DNA of 64,000 bases, taken from the NCBI RefSeq assembly GCF_012641275.1, contig NZ_JABAIA010000002.1:1736001-1800000 (forward strand). Direction: 5' to 3'. The position numbers were made by a program, and so were the translations under genes. Origin of the DNA: Chitinophaga varians. GTDB lineage: Bacteria > Bacteroidota > Bacteroidia > Chitinophagales > Chitinophagaceae. Positions within the stretch are counted from its first letter, which is position 1; each line of letters opens with the position of its first letter. Under the pieces are notes generated by a model that did not search any database, was not told the DNA's origin, and worked only from the letters and a program-made list of their open reading frames with translations. Shown here one piece after another: positions 53,678 through 61,776 of this stretch.

Positions 53678-54502
53678 ATGAAGAAATTTTTAATCAGCTG
53701 CCTGTTACTGGGCAGCATTATGGTGGCAAAGGCCCAGCAAACCCCTTTTGTGCTTGGTGTAACTGATAAAATAACCTCGCGCGAGCTTGGAGAATCCAGA
53801 ACATTAAATATCTATCTGCCGGAAGGCTACAGTAAAGACACGGCTACCTATCCGGTGGTGTATCTGTTGGATGGATCGGCCAATGAGGACTTTATACATG
53901 TGTCGGGCCTGGTGCAGTACCTGACCATGATCCGTTTTATGCCGCCGGTGATATTGGTAGGTATCGCCAATGTGGACCGTAAACGGGACTTCACTTTCCC
54001 GACCACGATTGCGGAAGATAAAAAAGCCTATCCCACTACCGGTGGTTCGGCGAAGTTTATCGCTTTCCTGGAGAAAGACCTGCAGCCTTATATTTCGAAG
54101 CATTACCGTGTAAGGCCCAACCGTACGCTGGTAGGGCAGTCGCTGGGTGGTTTGCTGGCGGCGGAAGTGCTGTTGCGCCGTCCTTCGCTCTTTGAGCAGT
54201 ATGCCATCATCAGCCCCAGCTTCTGGTGGAGCAACCAGTCACTGCTGACGGAAGCGCCGGCACTGTTGCAGGCGAACCTGAAGCAGCCGGTCAGTGTGTA
54301 CTTGTCCGTAGGAGAGGAAGGCGCTGTGATGAAAAATGACGCTACCCGTTTTGCGGGGATACTGGCGGCGGCCAATCCGCAGCTGGTCAGCGCAAAGTAC
54401 GTGCCTATGCCGGCAGAGAACCATCTCACGATACTGCACCGCAGCCTCTATGGCGGGCTGGACACACTGTTCCACAAGATGGTGCCGCCTGCTAAGCAAT
54501 AA
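53678..54502 (+). CDS. Exported alpha/beta hydrolase (esterase D/IroE-like)
   Basis: A 274-residue protein with a signal peptide (cleavage after AKAQ, about residue 20). Nucleophile Ser155 lies in LVGQSLGGLLA and the likely catalytic His is in AENHLTI near the end. The layout matches the putative esterase family that includes IroE/Fes and esterase D. It is divergent from the sigma gene, 154 bp away, so it might belong to the same uptake pathway (for example cleaving an ester in an imported siderophore or glycan), which is inference. Its 3' end overlaps the convergent gene by 11 bp. Confidence 0.85.
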   Translation: MKKFLISCLLLGSIMVAKAQQTPFVLGVTDKITSRELGESRTLNIYLPEGYSKDTATYPVVYLLDGSANEDFIHVSGLVQYLTMIRFMPPVILVGIANVDRKRDFTFPTTIAEDKKAYPTTGGSAKFIAFLEKDLQPYISKHYRVRPNRTLVGQSLGGLLAAEVLLRRPSLFEQYAIISPSFWWSNQSLLTEAPALLQANLKQPVSVYLSVGEEGAVMKNDATRFAGILAAANPQLVSAKYVPMPAENHLTILHRSLYGGLDTLFHKMVPPAKQ

Positions 54503-55157
54503 TGTAATCTTTCAGTATTACCGGCACATAGCTGTTGTCTACATACAGTACCGGAAAAATACCGTTGCGGTGCTGTATGTAGTCACACGTCGCTTTGTCG
54601 AGGATGCTAAAATCAAAAGATTTCAGGTAGATCTGATGCCCGCCTGTGAAGGAAGCGGGCAGGGAGTAAGTCTGCATGTTAACCCCCACCTGCGAAGCGC
54701 GCAACAGCCGTACAATAGTTTTGTCATCAGGATTATTAGTGTCAAATGGAATATTGTCCACCCGGTCGGAAATGTTTTGCAGCAGCGCCGTGTCCCAGCG
54801 GGTATCGCTGGTGCTGAAGATACCATAGTACAGCTGTTGCTGCTCATTGAATTTGATGATCTTGGCGAGACATACAGGTTTCCGGGAGATGTTTTCCAAC
54901 ACTTGTTGTTTCCCTTTTCCGGAGATGATAACGAAGAGCACTACTCCGGCTATTGTAATCAGCCCGGCCGTCAGCCCGTAGCCGCTCTGCAGCAGCCTGC
55001 CCCCGTTGAGGGCATACAGCGTAAGACTGCCTGCAATAATCAGCAGGGTAGGCAATAACAACGATTTGTTACCAGATGTGAAATGCGCGTAATTCCTTTT
55101 CCAGTCGGTTTTTTTTTCAAGATGTTCCAGTTTGGTGACATCATAATGTGCCATCAT
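54492..55157 (-). CDS. Two-helix membrane protein, hypothetical
   Basis: A 221-residue protein. Two hydrophobic helices lie near residues 32-50 and 60-78 (SLLLPTLLIIAGSLTLY, then LITIAGVVLFVIIS); the remaining about 140 residues look like a soluble domain. I do not recognise a family. It overlaps the esterase gene's end by 11 bp on the opposite strand. A possible membrane-anchored cytoplasmic domain is all that can be said. Confidence 0.6.
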   Translation of the reverse strand: MMAHYDVTKLEHLEKKTDWKRNYAHFTSGNKSLLLPTLLIIAGSLTLYALNGGRLLQSGYGLTAGLITIAGVVLFVIISGKGKQQVLENISRKPVCLAKIIKFNEQQQLYYGIFSTSDTRWDTALLQNISDRVDNIPFDTNNPDDKTIVRLLRASQVGVNMQTYSLPASFTGGHQIYLKSFDFSILDKATCDYIQHRNGIFPVLYVDNSYVPVILKDYIIA

Positions 55158-55279
55158 GGGCGATAGATGTTTTTCATATCAGGTGAATAGTAATCAAGTA
55201 AGGTTTCCTATCTAAAATGATCCAGTAATAATTGGGTTAAGCGGCCGGTCGTATCAAGTAATATGTAAAGATAAAGAAA

Positions 55280-55308
55280 GTCCCGCAGTTGAACATCAAC
55301 CACGGGAC
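55280..55308 (-). terminator. Hairpin terminator
   Basis: GTCCCG (55280-55285) with CGGGAC (55303-55308), plus an inner GTTGA/TCAAC stem (55288-55292 with 55296-55300). On the minus strand it is 39 nt past the stop of the gene ending at 55348, followed by TTTCTTTATCTTT. Confidence 0.5.
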
Positions 55309-55347
55309 ACGAAATTAAAAAATACCTAAAATTAGGGAGATGTCGGG

Positions 55348-55563
55348 TCAGCTGCCCAATACCACTTTAATGGCTGCGCCCAGTTCCGCTGTTTCAGGCG
55401 TTTCATTGTCCGTGTCTTTCTCAAACCAGAAGTCAGCGCCGTCACTGTCTTGTTTCCTCACTAACTGCATGGTCCTGTTGGGCAATGATACCAGGAAACT
55501 GTCGGCCGACTCCTGTGAAACGGCCAGCAGCTGTCCGTGATAATCGATATGAAATGTGCTCAT
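55348..55563 (-). CDS. Small hypothetical protein
   Basis: About 71 residues starting MSTFHIDYHGQLLAVSQESA. The frame extends upstream to 55611, but the chosen ATG gives a compact protein. The sequence has alternating hydrophobic residues suggesting strands (SFLVSLPNRTMQLV) and an acidic tail. It lies head-to-head with the M1 peptidase gene. No recognised family. Moderate confidence because it is short. Confidence 0.5.
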   Translation of the reverse strand: MSTFHIDYHGQLLAVSQESADSFLVSLPNRTMQLVRKQDSDGADFWFEKDTDNETPETAELGAAIKVVLGS

Positions 55564-55682
55564 GGCTGTCGTTTTATGAAACGAACCACAATCATTATGC
55601 CTGTATGCCATCGAGCAGACTGAACAACACCATTTTTTTGGGCCAACTTTTCCTATTTTTAAGGCTGCAACAATTCAGGCTT

Positions 55683-57563
55683 ATGAAAAGATGTTTAAAC
55701 GTCCTGTTATTACTGGCTGTTACAACGATGGCTGCACAGGCACAACAATTGTACGAACCACGTAACATCAGGAAGGCGTATGAGAATAAAACCCGCTCCC
55801 GTAGCGGTAATCCCGGTCCCAACTATTGGCAGAACAAAGGACGGTACGATATTCATCTTACTGTTAATCCTCCTTCTCCGGTGGTATATGGCAGGGAATC
55901 CATCACCTATATCAACAACAGTCCGGACGCACTGGAAACGCTTGTGCTCGATCTGATTGGTAATCAACACAAGCCACAATCACCCCGCTCGGGATATGTC
56001 AGCAAAGATTACCTGTCTGCCGGTATGGTGATCGACACACTGGTGATCAATGGCAAAACGGTTGCATACAACAATGACAACGGCACTGTAGGCACCGTAT
56101 CACTGCCATCACCGCTGGCATCGAAAGACAGCCTGCAAATGCAGATCAGCTGGCACCATGAACTGTCAGTGGAAAGCGGGCGGGAAGGCATTATCGACAG
56201 TACCACCTATTTTCTTGCCTACTATTATCCGCGTGTTGCCGTATACGATGACTACAACGGCTGGAACATGCTGCAACATCTGGGGCGCGCTGAGTTCTAC
56301 AATGATTTCAGTGACTATACAGTAGCGGTAAAAGTGCCGAAGAACTTTGTGGTATGGGGCACGGGCAACCTGTTGAACGCTGCGGAAGTACTGCAACCGG
56401 AATATGCGGCCCGGCTGAAAACATCCTACAGCAGCGATGCCGTCATGCACATCGCCACCCGCGAAGAAATGCTGGCCGGAAAAGTGACCCGTCAGCAGGA
56501 CTGGAATACCTGGAAGTTCAGTTACAACGATATCGTGGACGTAACCCTGGGCCTTAGCAACCACTATGTATGGGACGCTGCCAGCGTGATGGTGGACAGC
56601 ACCACACGCCGCCGCTCCAGCATACAGGCGGCCTACAATGATACGGCCTATGACTTCCGCCAGTCGGTGGCCTTTGCGCATACGGCTTTGTCATATTTCT
56701 CGCATCGCTGGCCAGGCGTACCTTATCCTTATCCGGTGATGACTGCCTTCCAGGGATATGCGGACATGGAATACCCGATGATGGTCAACGACGGCTCATT
56801 GGGACAGGACCTTGATTTTGCACAACTGCTGCAGGACCACGAAATGGCGCACACCTATTTCCCTTTCTATATGGGCATCAATGAAAGCCGCTATGCTTAT
56901 ATGGATGAAGGATGGGCCACTACGTTCGAATATTTTGTACGCATACACGAAAAAGGAAAAGCCAGCGCGGACGACTTCTATAAAAAGTTCCGCGTGGCCC
57001 GCTACATCGGCGACCCGTCCGCGGAAGAAGACCAACCCATCATTACCATGTCCAACCAGGTGACGGGCGACGGTTACTCTGTCAACTCCTACGGTAAAGC
57101 CTCACTGTCCTATCTGGCGGTGAAAGACCTGTTGGGAGACGCCCTGTTCCGCAAATGCCTGCACACCTATATGGACAAATGGCATGGCAAACACCCTATT
57201 CCATGGGATTTTTTCTATTGCTTCAATGCTGCGGCCGGACAAGACCTTAACTGGTTCTGGCAGAACTGGTTCTTCAGCAATAACTATATCGATCTGAAAC
57301 TGGAAAGTGTGCTGGCCAAAGGAAAAACAGCCACGCTCCACATCAGCAACGAAGGTGGTTTTGCTATTCCATTTGACGTTGTAGTGAACTATACTGATGG
57401 CACCAAATCGACAGTGCATCAAACACCGGCGGTGTGGAAGAAAAATCCGCGTACGCTGCAATTAACGGTGCCGGCAAACAAAGCAGTGGCCTCCATCTCG
57501 CTGGACGGCAATCTCTTTATGGATGCCACACCGGACAACAACACCTGGAAAAGCAAGCTGTAA
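55683..57563 (+). CDS. Exported M1 family metallopeptidase
   Basis: About 626 residues. Start ATG 55683 gives a signal peptide (cleavage after AQAQ, about residue 22); upstream in-frame sequence is not protein-like. The gluzincin motif HEMAH is at residues 386-390 and the third zinc ligand Glu409 in MDEGWATT, with the correct 18-residue spacing. M1 enzymes are aminopeptidases; the substrate GxMEN motif is not obvious here. It likely processes peptides in the periplasm. Its stop abuts the convergent hydrolase gene's stop. Confidence 0.9.
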   Translation: MKRCLNVLLLLAVTTMAAQAQQLYEPRNIRKAYENKTRSRSGNPGPNYWQNKGRYDIHLTVNPPSPVVYGRESITYINNSPDALETLVLDLIGNQHKPQSPRSGYVSKDYLSAGMVIDTLVINGKTVAYNNDNGTVGTVSLPSPLASKDSLQMQISWHHELSVESGREGIIDSTTYFLAYYYPRVAVYDDYNGWNMLQHLGRAEFYNDFSDYTVAVKVPKNFVVWGTGNLLNAAEVLQPEYAARLKTSYSSDAVMHIATREEMLAGKVTRQQDWNTWKFSYNDIVDVTLGLSNHYVWDAASVMVDSTTRRRSSIQAAYNDTAYDFRQSVAFAHTALSYFSHRWPGVPYPYPVMTAFQGYADMEYPMMVNDGSLGQDLDFAQLLQDHEMAHTYFPFYMGINESRYAYMDEGWATTFEYFVRIHEKGKASADDFYKKFRVARYIGDPSAEEDQPIITMSNQVTGDGYSVNSYGKASLSYLAVKDLLGDALFRKCLHTYMDKWHGKHPIPWDFFYCFNAAAGQDLNWFWQNWFFSNNYIDLKLESVLAKGKTATLHISNEGGFAIPFDVVVNYTDGTKSTVHQTPAVWKKNPRTLQLTVPANKAVASISLDGNLFMDATPDNNTWKSKL

Positions 57564-58760
57564 TTATTTCCTGCGGTACACGACAGGGTTCACCAACGAA
57601 CTGTAAGTCAGGGAATCCTTACCGGTGATATTAAAAAAGAAAGCGGTAGTGCCGGCAGGTACTGCCGCTTTTACTTTTGTCCCATGTACCGTGGCAGGTA
57701 CTGTCAACCACTGTTTCCGCTGCCAGCTGGTGGTGTCGGTAGTATAACACATGACCGCCCGTGCAGCTTCATGTCCTGGCGGCAGTGTTATGGCCAGCTG
57801 GCCGTCATCATCTGCTGCAAGCGTAAATTTCGGTAGTGCTGCAGTGTCTTTTACAACTTGCCGGGCGAAAGCAAATATCTCCGGCTGTTCCCACTGGTGG
57901 CCATGTTTACTGGTGATGGCCAGCGATTGCAGGCGAGGCCCCTGGCCTGTTAAGACCGACTGTTGCCAGATATCCAGCGGAAAAGCGGGATCGTTGGTGC
58001 CCGTTACCCAAAGGACAGGCGCCTGGCTGTTCTTCAGGTATACCGACGGGTCCCACTGCTGTTTGTAGGTAGTCAGCTGCCTGGGCGTCATCGCATCAAA
58101 ATGTATTTTAAAACCGGGGGCGGTGGTCTGATAGAGGTAACCACAGCCATACACCGGAATGGCAAAGGCGAAACGGTCGTCTATCCCGATAACGGCAGAC
58201 GTGATCACGCCGCCCCAGGAAATACCGTGTATGCCTATCCGTTGGGGATCGATCTCCGGGAAAGACCGAAGCAGTGACATCGCTCTGCTCACGTCGGCTA
58301 CGGCGTGATAGAACCATTGCTCGTCTTTGGCCAGTTCAATGTCGCCGAAGGTGGTGATACGCGGCGGGCCGCCATAGGCATGCGCGGGCCTGTTGGGATG
58401 ACTGCCGGAAGGCAGATGTCCTTCCAGGTCCATGGCTATGGCGGCGAAACCATGGTCTACCCACGCCTGCACCCATGCGGGAAAGGCAGTGCCGCCGCCG
58501 CCATGTACACATATCACGGCGGGCCATCCTCCCGGCGGCGGTGTGCCGGCAGGCGTTTTATAATAGGCGAAAACCCTTGTGGGATTTGATTTGTAAGGAA
58601 GGCCTTCGTAGAAGAAGGAACGGAAACCGGTTACCTGGCAGGAGTCGGCAGGATAGGTGCGGGGTGTCTCGCGAAGACGGGAAAGGTCCCAGGGAAGCGG
58701 ACTTTGAGCAGCCACGAAAAGACTGCTCAAAGTCAGTATGCATAACAGGAATTTTCTCAT
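57564..58760 (-). CDS. Exported alpha/beta hydrolase
   Basis: A 398-residue protein with a signal peptide (cleavage after VAAQ, about residue 18). The oxyanion stretch VICVHGGGGTAF and nucleophile Ser181 in GIHGISWGG mark an alpha/beta hydrolase of the acetyl-xylan-esterase/dienelactone-hydrolase-like class, with a likely His in SKHGHQWEQ. Residues beyond about 325 form an extra strand-rich region. It may deacetylate or cleave esters of sugars. It ends immediately beside the M1 gene (TAA next to TTA), convergent, with no terminator between. Confidence 0.85.
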   Translation of the reverse strand: MRKFLLCILTLSSLFVAAQSPLPWDLSRLRETPRTYPADSCQVTGFRSFFYEGLPYKSNPTRVFAYYKTPAGTPPPGGWPAVICVHGGGGTAFPAWVQAWVDHGFAAIAMDLEGHLPSGSHPNRPAHAYGGPPRITTFGDIELAKDEQWFYHAVADVSRAMSLLRSFPEIDPQRIGIHGISWGGVITSAVIGIDDRFAFAIPVYGCGYLYQTTAPGFKIHFDAMTPRQLTTYKQQWDPSVYLKNSQAPVLWVTGTNDPAFPLDIWQQSVLTGQGPRLQSLAITSKHGHQWEQPEIFAFARQVVKDTAALPKFTLAADDDGQLAITLPPGHEAARAVMCYTTDTTSWQRKQWLTVPATVHGTKVKAAVPAGTTAFFFNITGKDSLTYSSLVNPVVYRRK

Positions 58761-58791
58761 GACACTAAAAATAGTGCATGGCGCCCGTTAT

Positions 58792-60069
58792 TTATAATTT
58801 GATAAATTCTACCCTGCGGTTGTTGGCCTTGCCTACTTCGGTGTTGTTATTATCGATAGGCTGGGTTTTACCTTTGCCGTCTGTTTCCAGTCGCGCCACA
58901 TCGATGCCGAAATCTTTGCCCAGGGCTGCCTTTACAGCGTCAGCGCGGCGTTTGGAAAGGTCCAGGTTCAGTTTGTCGTTGCCGTCTGCATCTGTATGGC
59001 CTACAATTTTCACTTTTACGGCTGCATTTTCCGTGAGCACATTGGCGATATCTTTCAGCGCGCCGTAAGACTCCGGTTTGATCTGATCGCTGTTGGTATC
59101 GAACAGGATACCATGGGAGATGAACTTGCCTTCGGTCATCAGCTTGTTGCGGGTGTCCGGTGCACCTACTGCCAGGGTAATATTGCTGATGTAAAAAGTA
59201 CCGTCCTTTTTGTCATAGTCGGGCGCATACGCGTTAAAGGCGAGGGTATTGAGTATAGTGCCGGCATCCAGTGCGCGTGGCAGGTCCAGTATTTTGGTAC
59301 TGTCCAGGTATACGCGTACCCGTTGTTTCTGGCGCCAGAGCGAAACGCGCACATAGTTTTTCTTCGGTACGTTGAACACCGGCATACCATTAATAGTATT
59401 GCTGCCGATCACATTGGAGGAATAACGGAAGAAGCCATCTCCGGACGATTTAGGCGCCAGGCTTACTTTAAAGGAAGGCGCTGAGACCTGATTGTCAGTG
59501 GCCAGGTCAAATTTTTCATTGGCATTGGCGGCTTTGAGCATGCTGATGGTCAGCATGCCGATGCCTGCTATGCCGTTGCTGGCCATCACGTCCACCTGCA
59601 GCGTGAAGTTGTCCGGCAGGTTGCTGGTCAAGTACTCGGGGTAGAAGGTGCCGTCCTGTTTCATGGCCAGCCATTTACCGGGCCGGTTGCTCACCGTCAC
59701 GATCTCTGCGCCGGAACGGGTGTTCCACTGGCCGGGAAATTCGCCCACGGCGTCCTGCGCGAAATTCTCGTGCATGATGATTTTTTCTCCCGGTACAAAA
59801 TCAAACCGGGAATAGGACTTGATATCTGTATTGGCAGTGCCGCTGTTATCGGCTGCCGGCGTGGTATTGGTGGTTTCTCCGGAGGTGGTGTTGCCGGAGT
59901 CGGTAGTGCCCTGGTCGCCTTTCTTTTTGGGGGCGGTAACGTCGTCAATGGTTTTGTCGATTTTCTCATTGACTTTCTGCTGTACCTTATTTTTGATGCG
60001 GTCAAATAACTGGGCCTGTGTAGTACTTGCCACGGCGCAGATACCGAGCAACAGAATTGCCTTTTTCAT
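58792..60069 (-). CDS. OmpA family outer membrane protein
   Basis: About 425 residues. Start ATG at 60069 gives a signal peptide (cleavage after TQAQ, about residue 20); the open frame farther upstream is not protein-like. A Lys/Thr/Asp/Gly-rich linker (TTDSGNTTSGETTNTT) is followed by a lectin-like central domain, then a C-terminal OmpA peptidoglycan-binding domain (KIVGHTDADGNDKLNLDLSKRRADAV and NRRVEF). It anchors the outer membrane to peptidoglycan. The central domain resembles concanavalin-like sugar-binding folds by pattern only. Confidence 0.88.
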   Translation of the reverse strand: MKKAILLLGICAVASTTQAQLFDRIKNKVQQKVNEKIDKTIDDVTAPKKKGDQGTTDSGNTTSGETTNTTPAADNSGTANTDIKSYSRFDFVPGEKIIMHENFAQDAVGEFPGQWNTRSGAEIVTVSNRPGKWLAMKQDGTFYPEYLTSNLPDNFTLQVDVMASNGIAGIGMLTISMLKAANANEKFDLATDNQVSAPSFKVSLAPKSSGDGFFRYSSNVIGSNTINGMPVFNVPKKNYVRVSLWRQKQRVRVYLDSTKILDLPRALDAGTILNTLAFNAYAPDYDKKDGTFYISNITLAVGAPDTRNKLMTEGKFISHGILFDTNSDQIKPESYGALKDIANVLTENAAVKVKIVGHTDADGNDKLNLDLSKRRADAVKAALGKDFGIDVARLETDGKGKTQPIDNNNTEVGKANNRRVEFIKL

Positions 60070-60235
60070 GATAACAACAATATGGTTTCTGAATAATGGA
60101 TAAAATGCCCTGCAAGGTACGTTGGTTGCACATACATTCCGCAGGGGGCGTGTTATTTTTTCCGGAAGTTGCGCTTTAGGGGAACGTTGACCGCTTTCTG
60201 TTATATTTACCCTCAAAAAAGTGTCGTCCCGTAAA

Positions 60236-61282
60236 ATGATATTATCAGGACTGTTGCTGATGATGATCGTCATGACCGCGCAGATGCCTGCCAGGCGCGT
60301 GCCTGTGCCGGTAACCCTGTCGTGGCCGGATTATTTCGGTAACCGGGTGTTTTTGCCTGCCGGCAACCCGGCTACGGAAGAAGGGATAGCGCTGGGCCGC
60401 CGTTTGTTTTACGAAAAGGCGTTGTCTGCCACCGGGCAGATGAGCTGCGCCACGTGCCACCAGCAGGCAAAAGCTTTCACCGATGGTGAACGTTTCAGCG
60501 CCGGCGCCGATGGTGTGCTGCAACCCCGCAATACCATGTCGCTTGCCAACCTGCTGTGGGTACGGCAACTTTTCTGGGACGGCCGCGCCGGCAGCCTGGA
60601 AGAGCAGGCGACGATACCGCTCACAGCCCCTCATGAAATGGGACAGTCACTGCAAATGTCCGCCGCTAAACTGCAACAAACGCCACGTTATCCTGCGCTG
60701 TTCCGCCAGGCCTTTGGCTCCGACACTATTACAGCTGACGGCATCGTGAAAGCGCTAGCACAGTTCGAACGCACGCTCATTTCGGCCAACTCCCGCTATG
60801 ATCAGTATCTACAGGGGAAATACCAGCCGTCTGCTGCTGAAGGCAACGGTATCACACTGTTCTATGCCAATAATGATCCGGTGCGCGGTACCCGCGGGGC
60901 CGGCTGCGCACATTGCCATGGTGGCCCTAAAACGTATAGCGACCTGTTTCACAACAATGGGCTGGACAGTCTCCCTGCTGATGCAGGCCGGCAGCAGATC
61001 ACCGGGCAGGCATATGATAAAGGCCGTTTCAGGGTGGCCACGCTGCGTAATATCGCCCTTACAGCACCGTATATGCATGACGGCCGTTTTCCCGACCTGG
61101 AAAGTGTGATCGATCATTACAGCGAACACGTGGTCCATAGCGGGACACTAAGCCCCTTTTTGCAACAGCCGCTGCTACTGACTTCGCAGGAAAAAAAGGA
61201 CCTACTGGCCTTCCTGCATATGCTCACGGATTCAACGTTTATTACAGACCCGCGCTTTTCCAACCCTTTTGATAACAATTAA
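60236..61282 (+). CDS. Di-heme cytochrome c peroxidase family protein
   Basis: About 348 residues with an N-terminal export signal (ATG 60236; a GTG at 60221 is an alternative). Two heme-binding motifs CATCH (71-75) and CAHCH (224-228) and the MauG/CcpA family signatures LGRRLFYEKALS, FTDGERFS and APYMHDGRFPDLESVIDHY are present. It reduces H2O2 with electrons from a cytochrome or quinol in the periplasm, or it may be a MauG-like oxidase. The molybdopterin-fold gene starts 4 bp after this stop, so the pair is co-transcribed. Confidence 0.93.
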   Translation: MILSGLLLMMIVMTAQMPARRVPVPVTLSWPDYFGNRVFLPAGNPATEEGIALGRRLFYEKALSATGQMSCATCHQQAKAFTDGERFSAGADGVLQPRNTMSLANLLWVRQLFWDGRAGSLEEQATIPLTAPHEMGQSLQMSAAKLQQTPRYPALFRQAFGSDTITADGIVKALAQFERTLISANSRYDQYLQGKYQPSAAEGNGITLFYANNDPVRGTRGAGCAHCHGGPKTYSDLFHNNGLDSLPADAGRQQITGQAYDKGRFRVATLRNIALTAPYMHDGRFPDLESVIDHYSEHVVHSGTLSPFLQQPLLLTSQEKKDLLAFLHMLTDSTFITDPRFSNPFDNN

Positions 61283-61286
61283 GCTG

Positions 61287-61775
61287 ATGATAAAAAACTG
61301 TTTTTTAGGACTGCTGCTGCTCACAGGTACAACCTCCATGGCTCAACAAAAACCGGCAGTGAAAGTATCCGGAGAGGTAACCCGTCCGTTGACGCTCTAT
61401 CCTGAAAACCTGCGCCAGATGAAACGCACCACGGTTTCCCTGAAAGACCGCGATGGTAACGATCACGCCTATACCGGCGTGCCTGTGCAGGAAATCCTGG
61501 AACTGGCAGGTGTTACTACCGGTAAAACGTTAAGAGGGGAAAACCTCAGCAAATACCTGTTGGTACGGTGTGCCGATGGTTATGAGGTGCTGTTCTCGCT
61601 GGCGGAACTGGACAGCAGTTTTACAGAAAGGGTGGTGATACTGGCAGATGAATCCGGCGGACAACCGCTGCCCGCCGGAAAGGGGCCCTTCAGATTGGTA
61701 GTACCCGGAGAAAAGAAACCTGCACGCAGCAGTTTCCAGGTAACGGACATGATTATACGCTTCGCAAAAGACTGA
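61287..61775 (+). CDS. Exported molybdopterin-fold oxidoreductase-like protein
   Basis: About 162 residues with a signal peptide (cleavage after SMAQ, about residue 19). The sequence VSGEVTRPLTLYPENLRQ, TGVPVQEIL, CADGYEVLFSLAEL and GPFRLVVPGEKK matches the sulfite-oxidase molybdopterin-binding fold, but it is much shorter than a working oxidoreductase and no Moco-ligand Cys loop is visible, so it may only retain the fold. It follows the cytochrome peroxidase by 4 bp and could be a partner in a periplasmic redox system. Confidence 0.82.
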   Translation: MIKNCFLGLLLLTGTTSMAQQKPAVKVSGEVTRPLTLYPENLRQMKRTTVSLKDRDGNDHAYTGVPVQEILELAGVTTGKTLRGENLSKYLLVRCADGYEVLFSLAELDSSFTERVVILADESGGQPLPAGKGPFRLVVPGEKKPARSSFQVTDMIIRFAKD

Positions 61776-61776
61776 G

